This document shows, piece by piece, positions 56,501 to 64,000 of a DNA stretch of 64,000 nt. The notes under the pieces were generated by a model. It searched no databases and was not told the DNA's origin. It saw only the letters and a list, made by a program, of their open reading frames with translations. Position numbers and translations under genes: made by a program. This stretch comes from Rhodopirellula sp. SM50. GTDB lineage: Bacteria; Planctomycetota; Planctomycetia; Pirellulales; Pirellulaceae. Position 1 is the first letter of the stretch. Every line of letters starts with the position of its first letter. The stretch lies in assembly GCF_002289565.1 (NCBI RefSeq), contig NZ_NTFY01000080.1, positions 16,782 through 80,781 of the forward strand, given 5' to 3'.

Positions 56501-59500
56501 TTTTCAGCCAGGGAGATTTGGAAATTCGCAGTTCGGTGATCAGCTACAACACGTCGGCCGGCGGCGGCGGAATCAACCATAGTTCATCATCAAAGAGGCT
56601 CGTGATTGCCGACACGATCATCGATGGAAATACATCGACTGGTTCTGGCGGCGGCCTCACCTCTTCCGGGCCGACCGAGATTTCCAACACTTCGATCACG
56701 AACAACCAAGCCATCACCGTTGGCGGTGGGATGTACTCGTACATCACGACCACCACTTTGACCAACACGATCATCGATGGAAATACATCCTCGACTCGGT
56801 CCGGAGGCGGGGTTTACCAATACCTGGGCACGCTCAACGTGATCGACAGCTCGATCGTAAGCAACCAAGCTCAGGGAACAACGTCAGGAGGTTTAGGAGG
56901 CGGCATCGCCGTCGATTCTGGAACTCTGCTTGTTCGTGGCAGCACCATCGCCGGCAATACTTCCGTCAACAAGGGTGGCGGAATCGACTACGCCGATCGA
57001 AATGGTTCGAGCAGCTTCAGCGTCATCAATTCGACGATCTCTGGAAACACGACCAACGGCGAAGGTGGCGGCATCTCGGTCGGAGAAGGCAATCTCAACT
57101 TGACGCACAGCACCGTCACTGCGAACACTGCGCCCGCAGGGTTTGGGAGTGGTATCGCCAACGACACTCGTAGCTCTGGGCGGATTGCAAGGAGTTTCAT
57201 CAATAGCAGCATCGTCGCGGGTAATGCCAACAGTGACATTGACGCGATCAACGGATCTCCTGGGTCGGTCGTCAGTCAGAACTTCAATCTGATCGGTACG
57301 GGAAACGTCAGTTCGAACTTCAACATGTCGTCGGACACCAATGGAGTCGTCGCCCCAGGCCTCGACCTTCTTGCTGACAACGGTGGGCCAACTCTGACGC
57401 ACGCGTTGCTTGCGGGCAGTCCGGCCATCGATGGAGGTGACACGTCTTCCGCTGAAGCGTTCGATCAGCGCGGCGCGGGATTCCCACGACTGGTCGGAAG
57501 CAATGTTGACATCGGTTCCTTCGAGACGAGTCTCGCGTCAACCTTTTCGATTGTCGCGGCTGACGCGGTCAAAACCGAAGGCAATTCCGGAACAACAAAT
57601 TTCTTTTTCACCGTCACTCGGCTGGGTGAAACGGACTTCGCCGCAAATGTCGACTTTTCCGTTACCGGCGAGGGCGGTAGTCCCGCTGATGCCGTCGACT
57701 TCGGCGGTGCTTTACCGAGCGGGACATTGAATTTTGCGATCGGCGAAACAGAGAAAACCATTACCGTCGGCGTCAGCGGCGATTTGGTCGCCGAAGCCGA
57801 TGAACAATTCAGGACCCTGCTCTCCAATCCGAGTTCCGGCGTCTCGATCGGGACTCGTTTTGCGCTCGGGACGATTCAAAACGACGACGCTGCTGTCCTA
57901 ACAGTCAACATTGTTGACACAGAAATTTCCGAAACAAGTGGAACCGGCGCGACAAGTGTGACCATCACGAGAAACAGCGATACCGGTGGTTTCTTGTTAG
58001 TGAATTTGGTCAGCGACGATACCAGTGAAGCGACGATACAAAGTTCGGTCACGATCCCGGCGGGACAGGCCTCTGTCTCGGTTCCATTGACAGCCGAAGA
58101 CGACTCCCTGGTGGATGGCACTCAGAGGGTGACGATTTCTGCGACCGCCACAGGGCATTCCGGCGTGTCCGACACCGTTGATGTGACCGACGATGAGGTT
58201 GCAGGTTTCGTCGTGGCTGAAACCGGTGGAGATGCGTTTGCCTGGTCCGATTCCGGTTCTTCCGGGGTCGACCCGTTTGGCAACCCGTGGATCGCATCGA
58301 ACACGACAACGTTTCCCAGTTGGGGAATCCCTGGATTTCAAGCGGGCACCATCGACTTTGTCGGCACGGGATCCTACGACGGTTTTCGCGTGACGTTTTC
58401 AGGCTTGCCCGACGGCGTCACGATCGATGGCAATCATGGAAATACCGTCTTGAACAAGACCCCATTTTCAACGGCGGACTTGTGGAACAAAGAGGTGACA
58501 TCCAACAGTGTCCTGTTTACATCGCCTGATCCGGTGAACAAGCGGCTCGCTGACGGCGAGCGGTTCTTTGTCAGCGTGATCTTCACGGGCAACCTTAATC
58601 TCGGGCAGTTGCAGTTTGATGTCGAATACATCGACGGACGCGCGCCCGGCAATACCGAAGTGAGTGAATCGGGCAGCACTGATGATTTGACGGTCGCCCT
58701 GACAGCGCAGCCGACTTCGGATGTGGTCATCGATGTGACCGTGGGTGACACGGGAGAAGTTTCCGCGGATCGAAACCAACTGACGTTCACCACCGCAAAT
58801 TGGAACGTCGCGCAAACCGTCACTCTCACCGGAGTTGACGATGTCTTGGTGGATGGAGACCAAACGTCGTCGGTGACCTTTGCAATCGATCCCGCCTTAT
58901 CTTCCGACGCATTTGACTTGCTTGCCGATCAGAGTGTTTCCGTCGTGACCTTAGACGATGATGTCACACCGGATCCCGATTTCGGCGATGCGCCAAACAC
59001 ATCGCAATCCGGATTCGCGGGAAGCTACCCGGTAATACTCACTGAGAACGGTGCACGTCACGAGGTGGTCGGACCGACCCTGGGCATCAACCGTGATTCA
59101 GAGCTCGACGGAGTCCATTCCGGCAACGCGGACGCCGACGATGCTGATGATGTTGTCAATGACGAGGATGGCGTTGTATTTACCGGCGCAATCATTGCTT
59201 CAACCACATCGACATCCACGGGGTCCGTCGCAGTTGAACTGCAAAATGCTGACCCGATTTCGAATCGTCTGGACGCTTGGATTGACTTCAATCGCGACGG
59301 GGATTGGGATGATTCTGGCGAGCAAGTGTTTACCAATTTTGATCTGGGTACCAGCAACGGTGTTCAATCATTGGCGTTTGCCATTCCCCAAGACACGGGA
59401 GCCAATGTTGATACAGAATCCGGAACGGTTACCTATCGTTGGAACGGTTTTTTGGAAGACGATGGTGCCAATCCCTGGGGCCTTGATGGCGATGGAATTC

Positions 59501-62500
59501 TGCGTTCCGGAGAATTCGACGGGACTCCCTACACGTTTGAGGTGGTCATCGACAAACGTGCCACAGACTTGCGAACCGGGACTGGAACGGGTTCCAACCT
59601 GGCTTCGTATGTCCCCCTGTCGACCACAATGATCATTGGTGGCGTCGAAGCAAACGTGGCCAATGAAACGTTCAATCTCGCCGATGACTTTTCGGGTAAC
59701 GATAGCTTTTCAATCTCTGCCGATGTGACTCTGGCGGGCGTAACTCAGCGTATCAACTCTTCCATCGTGCTGCCGGGTTCCAGCTTCGATCTCGCTGACG
59801 ATCCGTCGGCCGACGTGCCTCCCGTCTTTCTGCCGTCTCACCCCATCTCCTTCAACGCGAATGGTTTCGTCGGTAATGATACCTTTACCTATCCCGCCGA
59901 CGCTCCGGTGACCTCGTTTGCCACCGATGGCGGCCCGCTGACGACCTACGCTCGGTTCCGCTTGAGCACTTCGGGGGGATTGGCGACAACAGGATCTGCG
60001 AGTGACGGTGAGGTCGAAGACCATCGGGTTTTGATCGCCGCGGAACCGGGAGTGGACTTTGGTGACGCGCCCAATTCCGGCCAGTCGGGGTTCACCAGTT
60101 CTTACCCCGTCTCGCTCGCCGATGATGGTGCACGGCACGTCGTCAATGGTGGACCGACACTGGGAACCTTCATCGATGCGGACTTGGACGGGGTAAACTC
60201 GGCCGACGCCGACTCGGATGACCTTGTGGGTGCCTCGGATGATGAGGATGGAGTGACGTTTTCATCGATTTTGTTCGCGTCGGGCAGCAGCACGAGTGTC
60301 GGCACAGTGGGTGTCGATCTGCGAAATGCTGACCCGACATCAAATCGGCTGGATGCATGGATCGACTTCAATCAGGACGGTGACTGGACCGATCCCGGCG
60401 AACAGATTTTCACGGATTTCGACCTCGGGACGGCTGATGGACTTCAGAACCTAACCTTCACCATTCCTCGCGCATCTGGTGGAGCAATTCGAACGGGAAC
60501 CACCTTTGCTCGATTCCGCCTCAGCACGTCTGGAAACCTGGGGGTGACGGGACTCGCCGGAGATGGAGAAGTTGAGGACCATGCGGTGACCGTGGTCGCC
60601 AGCCCTCTTACCGTGTCGACGTTGATTGACGAGAGCGATGGAGACTACTCATCGGGCGACCTGTCCCTTCGCGAGGCGGTCGAACTTGCCAACCTGAACC
60701 CGGGGCCGGATCAGATCGGCTACCTGATCGGTCTGAACGGAACGATTAGCCTCACCCTAGGCCAGTTGGACATAACCGACGACCTGATCATCACCGGGCG
60801 TGGAAAGACGTCGACCGTTGTCAGTGGCTTAGGCCTCTCACGCGTGTTCCGGGTGTTCAGCGGAGCCAACGTGAACTTGTCCAATATGTCCATTATCCAG
60901 GGCGCTACCTCGGGAGCTGATGCGAACGGCGCAGGGGTTTACTCGACAGGCGATCTCGTCCTGGACAGCGTGCAATTCGTTGCCAATCACACAACCGATG
61001 GATCCGGCGGCGGTCTTTATCAGCAAGGCGGTTCGCTCACCATTATCAATTCGCTCTTTGGGCTCAATACCGTTTCCGGGAACGCAAGCGATGGTGGTGG
61101 AATCGCAGTTGTTGATTCTGACGTGTCCATCACGTCCACCACGATCACTGATAATCAGGCGATCGGGGCAAACGCAAATGGGGGCGGATTAAGTGTCATC
61201 CGCGGAAACTTGGCGTTGACGGCATCGACGATCGACAACAACTCGGCGGATAATGGCGGCGGTCTAATCTTTGAGGTGAATCTCGACGGCACCACCTTCA
61301 CGGCTGATGTCACCAACACAACCTTCTCCGGAAACAGCGCCGCATCGATCGGTGGAGGCATCACGAACGCGGGTGGCGTACTCAACCTAAGCCATTCCAC
61401 CGTCACGCTTAACTCTGGTTTCGGCGGCGGAATCGGGTTCGCAGCAACGCCCAGCAATAACAATATTTTCGCATCGATCATTGCGGGCAATCTTGGTTCG
61501 GATATCGATACTTCGATCGGAACAGCAGGTCCCACGATTAATACGCTTGGTTTCAATCTGATCGGTACTGGCAACGCAACCTCTGGGTTTAACCTACCGT
61601 CGGACCAAGTGGGGATTACCTCTCCCGGTCTGGACGTCCTAGCCGAGAACGGCGGGCCCACGAGGACCCACGCATTGCTTCCAACCAGCCCCGCTCGAGA
61701 CTCTGGGCCAACCAGTTCCACGGAGCCCTTTGATCAGCGTGGTTCGGGTTTTCCTCGTTTGGTCGGTACCCATGTCGATGTCGGTGCCTTTGAAGCCGAG
61801 TTGCCCACACTGCTGTCAATCGAAAGAACCAATGCCGTTCAGCTCGAAGGAAATAATGGGACAACGCCATTTACGTTTACGGTCAATCGTAGCGGCGACA
61901 CGAACGGTCCCACCAGCGTCGATTATGCAGTCACCGGCAACGGCTTGCAGCCAGCCAATGCGGACGACTTTGGAGGAACCTTGCCCAGCGGTACGGTCAG
62001 TTTTGCCGATGGGGAATCCAGCAAGCTGATCACGATTGATGTGAGCGGAGATTCGTTCGTTGAGTTGAATCAGGGGTTTACCGTTACTCTCAGCAATCCG
62101 ACGAGTCCCGCCGTCATCACCAATGCCATTGAAACCGGTATCATTCTCAACGACGACACGAGTGTCGTGAGTGTTGTCCCCATTGCCAATGCGGCCGAGG
62201 ATAGCGGACTGCTGACCTATCAGTTTCGAAAAACAGGCACGGGGCCCGAAACACCCGCTTTGACCGTCGAATTTGAGTTGACTGGAACGGCAACGTTTGG
62301 ATCGGATTATCCCGTCGTCACCCCACTGTCTATTGATTTTGCAGCAGGAGTAGGAACCGCACAGTTCAGCATCGACCCAACGACTGACCTGATTGTCGAA
62401 CCCGACGAATCGGTCATTTTGACGATGCAAGACTTGGCGACATACGACGTCTCTCCACTCAGCCCTTCTGCAACGGCCTTTATCCTAGACGATGACTCGG

Positions 62501-64000
62501 CTTCGTTGTCGATCGGTGACGTTGCGATCACCGAAGGCGATTCGGGCACGACTGGCCTGACCTTCACCGTCACACTGGACTCGGCCGTTGACACGGGCGT
62601 GTCGGTTGACTTCGCCACCTCGGATGGGGCCGCAACGACGGCAGATGGTGACTACGTGGCGGAAAGCGGCACGCTGAACTTCGCCGGAACCGCCGGTGAA
62701 ACTCAAACGTTCAACGTCACGATCAATGGCGATACCAAAGTCGAGTTGAATGAAGCCTTCGTCGTCGATCTGTCGAACTTGGCGGCATCCGGTCGCAACG
62801 TGACCATCTCCGACGCACAGGCAACCGGCACGATCAACAACGATGACGGCGCGTCCCTCTCGATCGCCGACGTCATTCAATCCGAAGGTGATAACGGGAC
62901 GACAATCTTCGACTTCGTTGTCACGCTTGATTCAGAAGTGGATAGCGCGTTCAACGTTGACGTCGCCACGGTTGATGGAACGGCAACCTCTGGCGAGGAC
63001 TATACTGCCTCTTCCACGACACTCACGTTCTCGGGATCAGCCGGCGAAACCCAAACCTTCTCGGTTTCGGTCAACGGCGACAGCACCGTTGAACTCGATG
63101 AGAACTTCGTGGTCAACCTCTCCAACGTCACCGGAGTTGGCGTGATAATCGCGGACGCGCAAGCCACCGGCACGATTCGCAATGATGACTCCGCTTCCTT
63201 GTCGATCGGAGACGTTACGATCACCGAAGGCGATTCGGGTACGACTGACCTGACCTTCACCGTCACGCTGGACTCCGCCGTCGAGACGGGCGTGTCGGTC
63301 GATTTCGCCACTGCGGATGGGACCGCAACGACGGCAGATGGTGACTATGTGTCGGAAAGTGGCACGCTGAACTTCATTGGAACCGCCGGTGAAACTCAAA
63401 CGTTCAACGTCACGATCAATGGCGATACCAAAGTCGAACTCGATGAGAACTTCGTGGTCAATCTGAGCGGTTTGGCCGCCTCGGGCCGCAACGTGACACT
63501 CGCGGACGCGCAAGCAATCGGCAAAATCAACAATGATGACTCCGCTTCCTTATCGATCGGAGACGTTGCGATCACCGAAGGCGATTCGGGCACGACTGAC
63601 CTGACCTTCACCGTCACACTGGACACCGCCGTCGACACGGGTTTGTCGGTGGATTTTGCCACCGCGGATGGCGCCGCAACGACGGCAGATGGTGATTACG
63701 TGGCGGAAAGTGGCACGCTGAACTTCGTCGGAACCGCCGGTGAAACTCAAACGTTCAACGTCACGATCAATGGCGATGCGAAAGTCGAGCTCGATGAGAA
63801 CTTCGTGGTCAATCTGAGCGGATTGGTTGCCTCGGGCCGCAACGTGACCATCTCCGACGCGCAAGTAATCGGTACGATCAACAACGACGACGGCGCCTCT
63901 CTTTCCATTGCCGACGTCATTCAATCCGAAGGTGATAACGGGACGACAATCTTCGACTTCGTTGTCACGCTTGATTCAGAAGTGGATAGCGCGTTCAACG
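50563..64000 (+). CDS. Giant LEPR-type metalloprotease/adhesin-like surface protein (3' end off window)
   Basis: The frame is open without a stop from GTG 50563 (AGGA 9 bases upstream) to the right edge: 4479 codons. Approximate residues: LEQRYLLAGD signature 36-45; reprolysin-like protease 46-270 with HELGHQFSARHTF (His198, His202, His208) and Met239 in GSTIMSY; Ig-like 285-510; Calx-beta 827-946; cadherin-like 947-1103; DFDPGPG-type propeller repeats 1107-1566; Calx-beta 1576-1696; GEVED (DFGDAPSPFP...GEVEDH) 1697-1866; LSLREA beta-helix 1867-2326; Calx-beta 2327-2443; further Calx-like and unknown modules to 2803; GEVED 2804-3163 with a 175-residue insertion; GEVED 3163-3346; beta-helix 3347-3746; then Calx-beta to the edge. 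It is probably exported and calcium-binding; role inferred as attachment or polymer degradation. Confidence 0.93.
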   Translation, partial: MSFINHLRRALGERPVRNHRGDRVHARRNRLRMQILEQRYLLAGDTNYSYGDELRNYRLAIATTEEFTAAIGGEVAALASVNALVSELNAIYEPELAIHFDLVSGANTVFETSDPTDDGLENGNLSLLINQGTGVFDTIIGPDSYDVGHVLGTFGGGGTSGLAYLGVVGSSSLKGGGATVVGNISSVGSEGWNLVVAHELGHQFSARHTFNASVAGTNCNSTTYDPASAYEPASGSTIMSYAGICGANDLQSTEDPVFHSASVEDISDYITTQTRANPSSTTPLANDVPTVNAGIDYTIPAETPFALTAVGSDADPLSYSWEQLDLGTPQSLPLTDQGNGPIFRAFAPTNDPTRIFPRLDDLLNGVDTAATGEVLPSISRDLNFRATVRDGHGGVSSDDMVITVDSTSGPFVITSFNTSSLLTGGSVETVTWDVAGTNAGAINVSDVAIEMSADGGLTYPYVLASATANDGSQAVTIPNVEIASARLRVRALGNVFFDVNDANLTVARDSGQPGVVFTQSGGDTRPFEATGPGLDDSYELSLNGDPAGSVTIEIAADSQTLVSSDGVNFSSTLQLVFNSTAAQTVHVRGVSDGIEEGPHQSSIAHSVLASTSTSYPVGTALGFLQVDVIDAELPPVIGIDFDSAGNVPSNWKGAGALFNADGSNLNRDDGAATTVNVSSSISGTTWISSSGPSSSTVPRHFPSLVDLDGYSYNELGNTFTSTWTGLTAGAQYGVYLFGFENRPEDYAHDVTVTGADTVSFTQTLVNGQLVVNDAVGSSSNRLDDYAQVVTANASGSITITVAPAAGSQGVSLAGLAVQPIFHSMLAPSFAIAATDASKSEGDLGSIDFSFTVTRSGSTSGTTSVDYSVSGALPQPADANDFGGAFAGGTINFADGESSKVINISVSGDSVVEPDENFVVTLANPAGAATITTATADGLILNDDVVSGQPPVLSLPSGPITYVEGDAAILVDSNATVSDADSSDFDGGTLTIAIAENGTANDLLTIRNQGTGAGQIGVVGNTVSFGGVEVGTFAGGTVTTPLVVSFNANSTPAAAQAILRNLQYINSSDLPSTLSRLVTVALTDGDGNESQPTSQELAFSFVLPITGDGFTIGHAIGRDSAGNLYHAGRFAGTIDADPSAGEFLLTTPTTSEDGYIASYTPSGSLRWAHQISSAGQVSVLRMVVSGSGDVYAVGEFADTVDFDPGPGTVNLTPVETRDSFILKLDSDGNFINVGQIGGGARGLSLDNSGNLLLSGGYRRTVDFDPGTGVFNLPDAGSSGNADSFFLKLDSDLNFVWAKSLDEVNYPLGRGDFSWAISADSNGNVYAAGEFRGEVDFDPGPGVTSYVSPGSSETDAYLLKLTSTGDFVWARAWGGSGFESSSTLAVDSNDNILVGGGFGKALSSSVGQAADFDPGPGTVLLTSNGERDAFLSKFDQDGQFVWARGIGGTYYDTPTSIAVDSQGNASLAMSFWRTVDFDPSADVYEVEAVGINSAIWGLSETGDFRFVAHQAADSTTTTNQLMIDDAGNHLATGYFTATTDFDPGVGSFELPESASGAFILELSLDNLPENQIVHVEGVDPVFSIAANDAQQQEGSSGTTNLTFTVTRADESVGEFSVDYVVTGIGTNPADATDFGGAFPSGTLTFADGEDSKSLAVAVTGDLDIEPNETFRVTLSNPSGAATIAIATANGTIINDDALPDFGDAPSPFPVTLADDGARHIAVGPHLGSNRDSEADGVNSALANADDLANQDDEDGVNFGGAVFASTNVALTGSVEINLQNPHSTSNRLDAWLDFNQDGVWSVGEQIFTNFDLGVVAGSQTVNFAVPQDLGANVLSGTTYARFRISTVGGLSPTGQAVDGEVEDHAIEVINVDPIIVDTLFDESDGDFSTGDLSLREAVEISELNPAPDEIVFAPGLSGGTITLTAGELSASGALTVTGPGASLLTVSGGNQSRIFNFTSSADVLLDGLTLVDGHTNGSGGAIFSQGDLEIRSSVISYNTSAGGGGINHSSSSKRLVIADTIIDGNTSTGSGGGLTSSGPTEISNTSITNNQAITVGGGMYSYITTTTLTNTIIDGNTSSTRSGGGVYQYLGTLNVIDSSIVSNQAQGTTSGGLGGGIAVDSGTLLVRGSTIAGNTSVNKGGGIDYADRNGSSSFSVINSTISGNTTNGEGGGISVGEGNLNLTHSTVTANTAPAGFGSGIANDTRSSGRIARSFINSSIVAGNANSDIDAINGSPGSVVSQNFNLIGTGNVSSNFNMSSDTNGVVAPGLDLLADNGGPTLTHALLAGSPAIDGGDTSSAEAFDQRGAGFPRLVGSNVDIGSFETSLASTFSIVAADAVKTEGNSGTTNFFFTVTRLGETDFAANVDFSVTGEGGSPADAVDFGGALPSGTLNFAIGETEKTITVGVSGDLVAEADEQFRTLLSNPSSGVSIGTRFALGTIQNDDAAVLTVNIVDTEISETSGTGATSVTITRNSDTGGFLLVNLVSDDTSEATIQSSVTIPAGQASVSVPLTAEDDSLVDGTQRVTISATATGHSGVSDTVDVTDDEVAGFVVAETGGDAFAWSDSGSSGVDPFGNPWIASNTTTFPSWGIPGFQAGTIDFVGTGSYDGFRVTFSGLPDGVTIDGNHGNTVLNKTPFSTADLWNKEVTSNSVLFTSPDPVNKRLADGERFFVSVIFTGNLNLGQLQFDVEYIDGRAPGNTEVSESGSTDDLTVALTAQPTSDVVIDVTVGDTGEVSADRNQLTFTTANWNVAQTVTLTGVDDVLVDGDQTSSVTFAIDPALSSDAFDLLADQSVSVVTLDDDVTPDPDFGDAPNTSQSGFAGSYPVILTENGARHEVVGPTLGINRDSELDGVHSGNADADDADDVVNDEDGVVFTGAIIASTTSTSTGSVAVELQNADPISNRLDAWIDFNRDGDWDDSGEQVFTNFDLGTSNGVQSLAFAIPQDTGANVDTESGTVTYRWNGFLEDDGANPWGLDGDGILRSGEFDGTPYTFEVVIDKRATDLRTGTGTGSNLASYVPLSTTMIIGGVEANVANETFNLADDFSGNDSFSISADVTLAGVTQRINSSIVLPGSSFDLADDPSADVPPVFLPSHPISFNANGFVGNDTFTYPADAPVTSFATDGGPLTTYARFRLSTSGGLATTGSASDGEVEDHRVLIAAEPGVDFGDAPNSGQSGFTSSYPVSLADDGARHVVNGGPTLGTFIDADLDGVNSADADSDDLVGASDDEDGVTFSSILFASGSSTSVGTVGVDLRNADPTSNRLDAWIDFNQDGDWTDPGEQIFTDFDLGTADGLQNLTFTIPRASGGAIRTGTTFARFRLSTSGNLGVTGLAGDGEVEDHAVTVVASPLTVSTLIDESDGDYSSGDLSLREAVELANLNPGPDQIGYLIGLNGTISLTLGQLDITDDLIITGRGKTSTVVSGLGLSRVFRVFSGANVNLSNMSIIQGATSGADANGAGVYSTGDLVLDSVQFVANHTTDGSGGGLYQQGGSLTIINSLFGLNTVSGNASDGGGIAVVDSDVSITSTTITDNQAIGANANGGGLSVIRGNLALTASTIDNNSADNGGGLIFEVNLDGTTFTADVTNTTFSGNSAASIGGGITNAGGVLNLSHSTVTLNSGFGGGIGFAATPSNNNIFASIIAGNLGSDIDTSIGTAGPTINTLGFNLIGTGNATSGFNLPSDQVGITSPGLDVLAENGGPTRTHALLPTSPARDSGPTSSTEPFDQRGSGFPRLVGTHVDVGAFEAELPTLLSIERTNAVQLEGNNGTTPFTFTVNRSGDTNGPTSVDYAVTGNGLQPANADDFGGTLPSGTVSFADGESSKLITIDVSGDSFVELNQGFTVTLSNPTSPAVITNAIETGIILNDDTSVVSVVPIANAAEDSGLLTYQFRKTGTGPETPALTVEFELTGTATFGSDYPVVTPLSIDFAAGVGTAQFSIDPTTDLIVEPDESVILTMQDLATYDVSPLSPSATAFILDDDSASLSIGDVAITEGDSGTTGLTFTVTLDSAVDTGVSVDFATSDGAATTADGDYVAESGTLNFAGTAGETQTFNVTINGDTKVELNEAFVVDLSNLAASGRNVTISDAQATGTINNDDGASLSIADVIQSEGDNGTTIFDFVVTLDSEVDSAFNVDVATVDGTATSGEDYTASSTTLTFSGSAGETQTFSVSVNGDSTVELDENFVVNLSNVTGVGVIIADAQATGTIRNDDSASLSIGDVTITEGDSGTTDLTFTVTLDSAVETGVSVDFATADGTATTADGDYVSESGTLNFIGTAGETQTFNVTINGDTKVELDENFVVNLSGLAASGRNVTLADAQAIGKINNDDSASLSIGDVAITEGDSGTTDLTFTVTLDTAVDTGLSVDFATADGAATTADGDYVAESGTLNFVGTAGETQTFNVTINGDAKVELDENFVVNLSGLVASGRNVTISDAQVIGTINNDDGASLSIADVIQSEGDNGTTIFDFVVTLDSEVDSAFN
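62500..64000 (+). repeat. Tandem Calx-beta units, order A-B-A-A-B
   Basis: Units start at 62500, 62851, 63193, 63544 and 63895 (spacing 342-351 bases, 114-117 residues). Type A begins ASLSIGDVAITEGDSGTT and type B ASLSIADVIQSEGDNGTT. Type A copies are nearly identical in DNA, as are the visible parts of the two B copies. The array continues beyond the window. Confidence 0.9.

Noticed and set aside
55410..63924. Numerous minus-strand frames of 100-200 residues under the giant gene
   Set aside because: Their similarity to one another only mirrors the repeated Calx-beta and GEVED DNA on the other strand.

Overview
The window looks like chromosomal DNA of a planctomycete, most likely a Pirellulales member near Rhodopirellula, Stieleria or Rubripirellula (inference). 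Indicators are two secreted proteins with LEPR-type N-termini (LExRxLLA), an ECF sigma factor next to a zinc-finger Ser/Thr kinase, a GDSL-DUF1080 fusion, a TolC-like lipoprotein of planctomycete type, and intergenic spacers packed with palindromic repeats. No phage, plasmid, CRISPR array or transposase gene was seen.

Layout. 1-5 kb: a TolC-like outer-membrane lipoprotein cut by the left edge, a membrane/coiled-coil protein, a CBS-pair protein and a small hypothetical. 5-10.4 kb: a repeat-rich spacer, mfd, and a divergent Gfo/Idh/MocA oxidoreductase. 10.9-16 kb: a secreted protein resembling a decayed CehA/McbA hydrolase, a class B DnaJ with rnpA, a zinc-ribbon protein, a membrane-thioredoxin fusion and a 4HBT thioesterase. 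16.3-20.6 kb: a complete sugar-type ABC importer operon (binding lipoprotein, double ATPase, permease) with 4-bp gene overlaps. 20.9-28.8 kb: a soluble histidine kinase, tRNA-His, a translationally coupled pair of membrane proteins, an SDR, the GDSL-DUF1080 protein and an AlkD-like protein. 29.5-32.5 kb: a 46-residue membrane peptide, an EAL-like/HDOD protein, a second SDR and a RidA-family protein. 32.5-36.6 kb: a 1369-residue LEPR metalloprotease. 37-44.5 kb: a secreted DPP III-like peptidase, an FKBP lipid-free exported isomerase, a CBS protein, a tandem Usp protein, a TerB-like acidic protein and a secreted Gly/Ala-rich protein. 44.7-64 kb: an ECF sigma factor, a 1533-residue Ser/Thr kinase with TPR and beta-propeller-like C-terminus, and one open frame from 50563 to the right edge. 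That frame holds at least 4479 codons and encodes a giant surface protein starting with a metalloprotease paralogous to the 32.5 kb gene.

Most striking observations. The palindromic intergenic elements behave like mobile miniature elements. Two families with different terminal inverted repeats carry 9-10 bp flanking direct repeats, and one filled site can be compared directly with an unoccupied copy of its target in the neighbouring tandem repeat. The giant gene is a mosaic of Calx-beta, GEVED, beta-helix and propeller modules, with recently amplified Calx-beta units at the window edge and a roughly 175-residue insertion inside one GEVED module. Product names come from motifs read by eye; no database search was possible.
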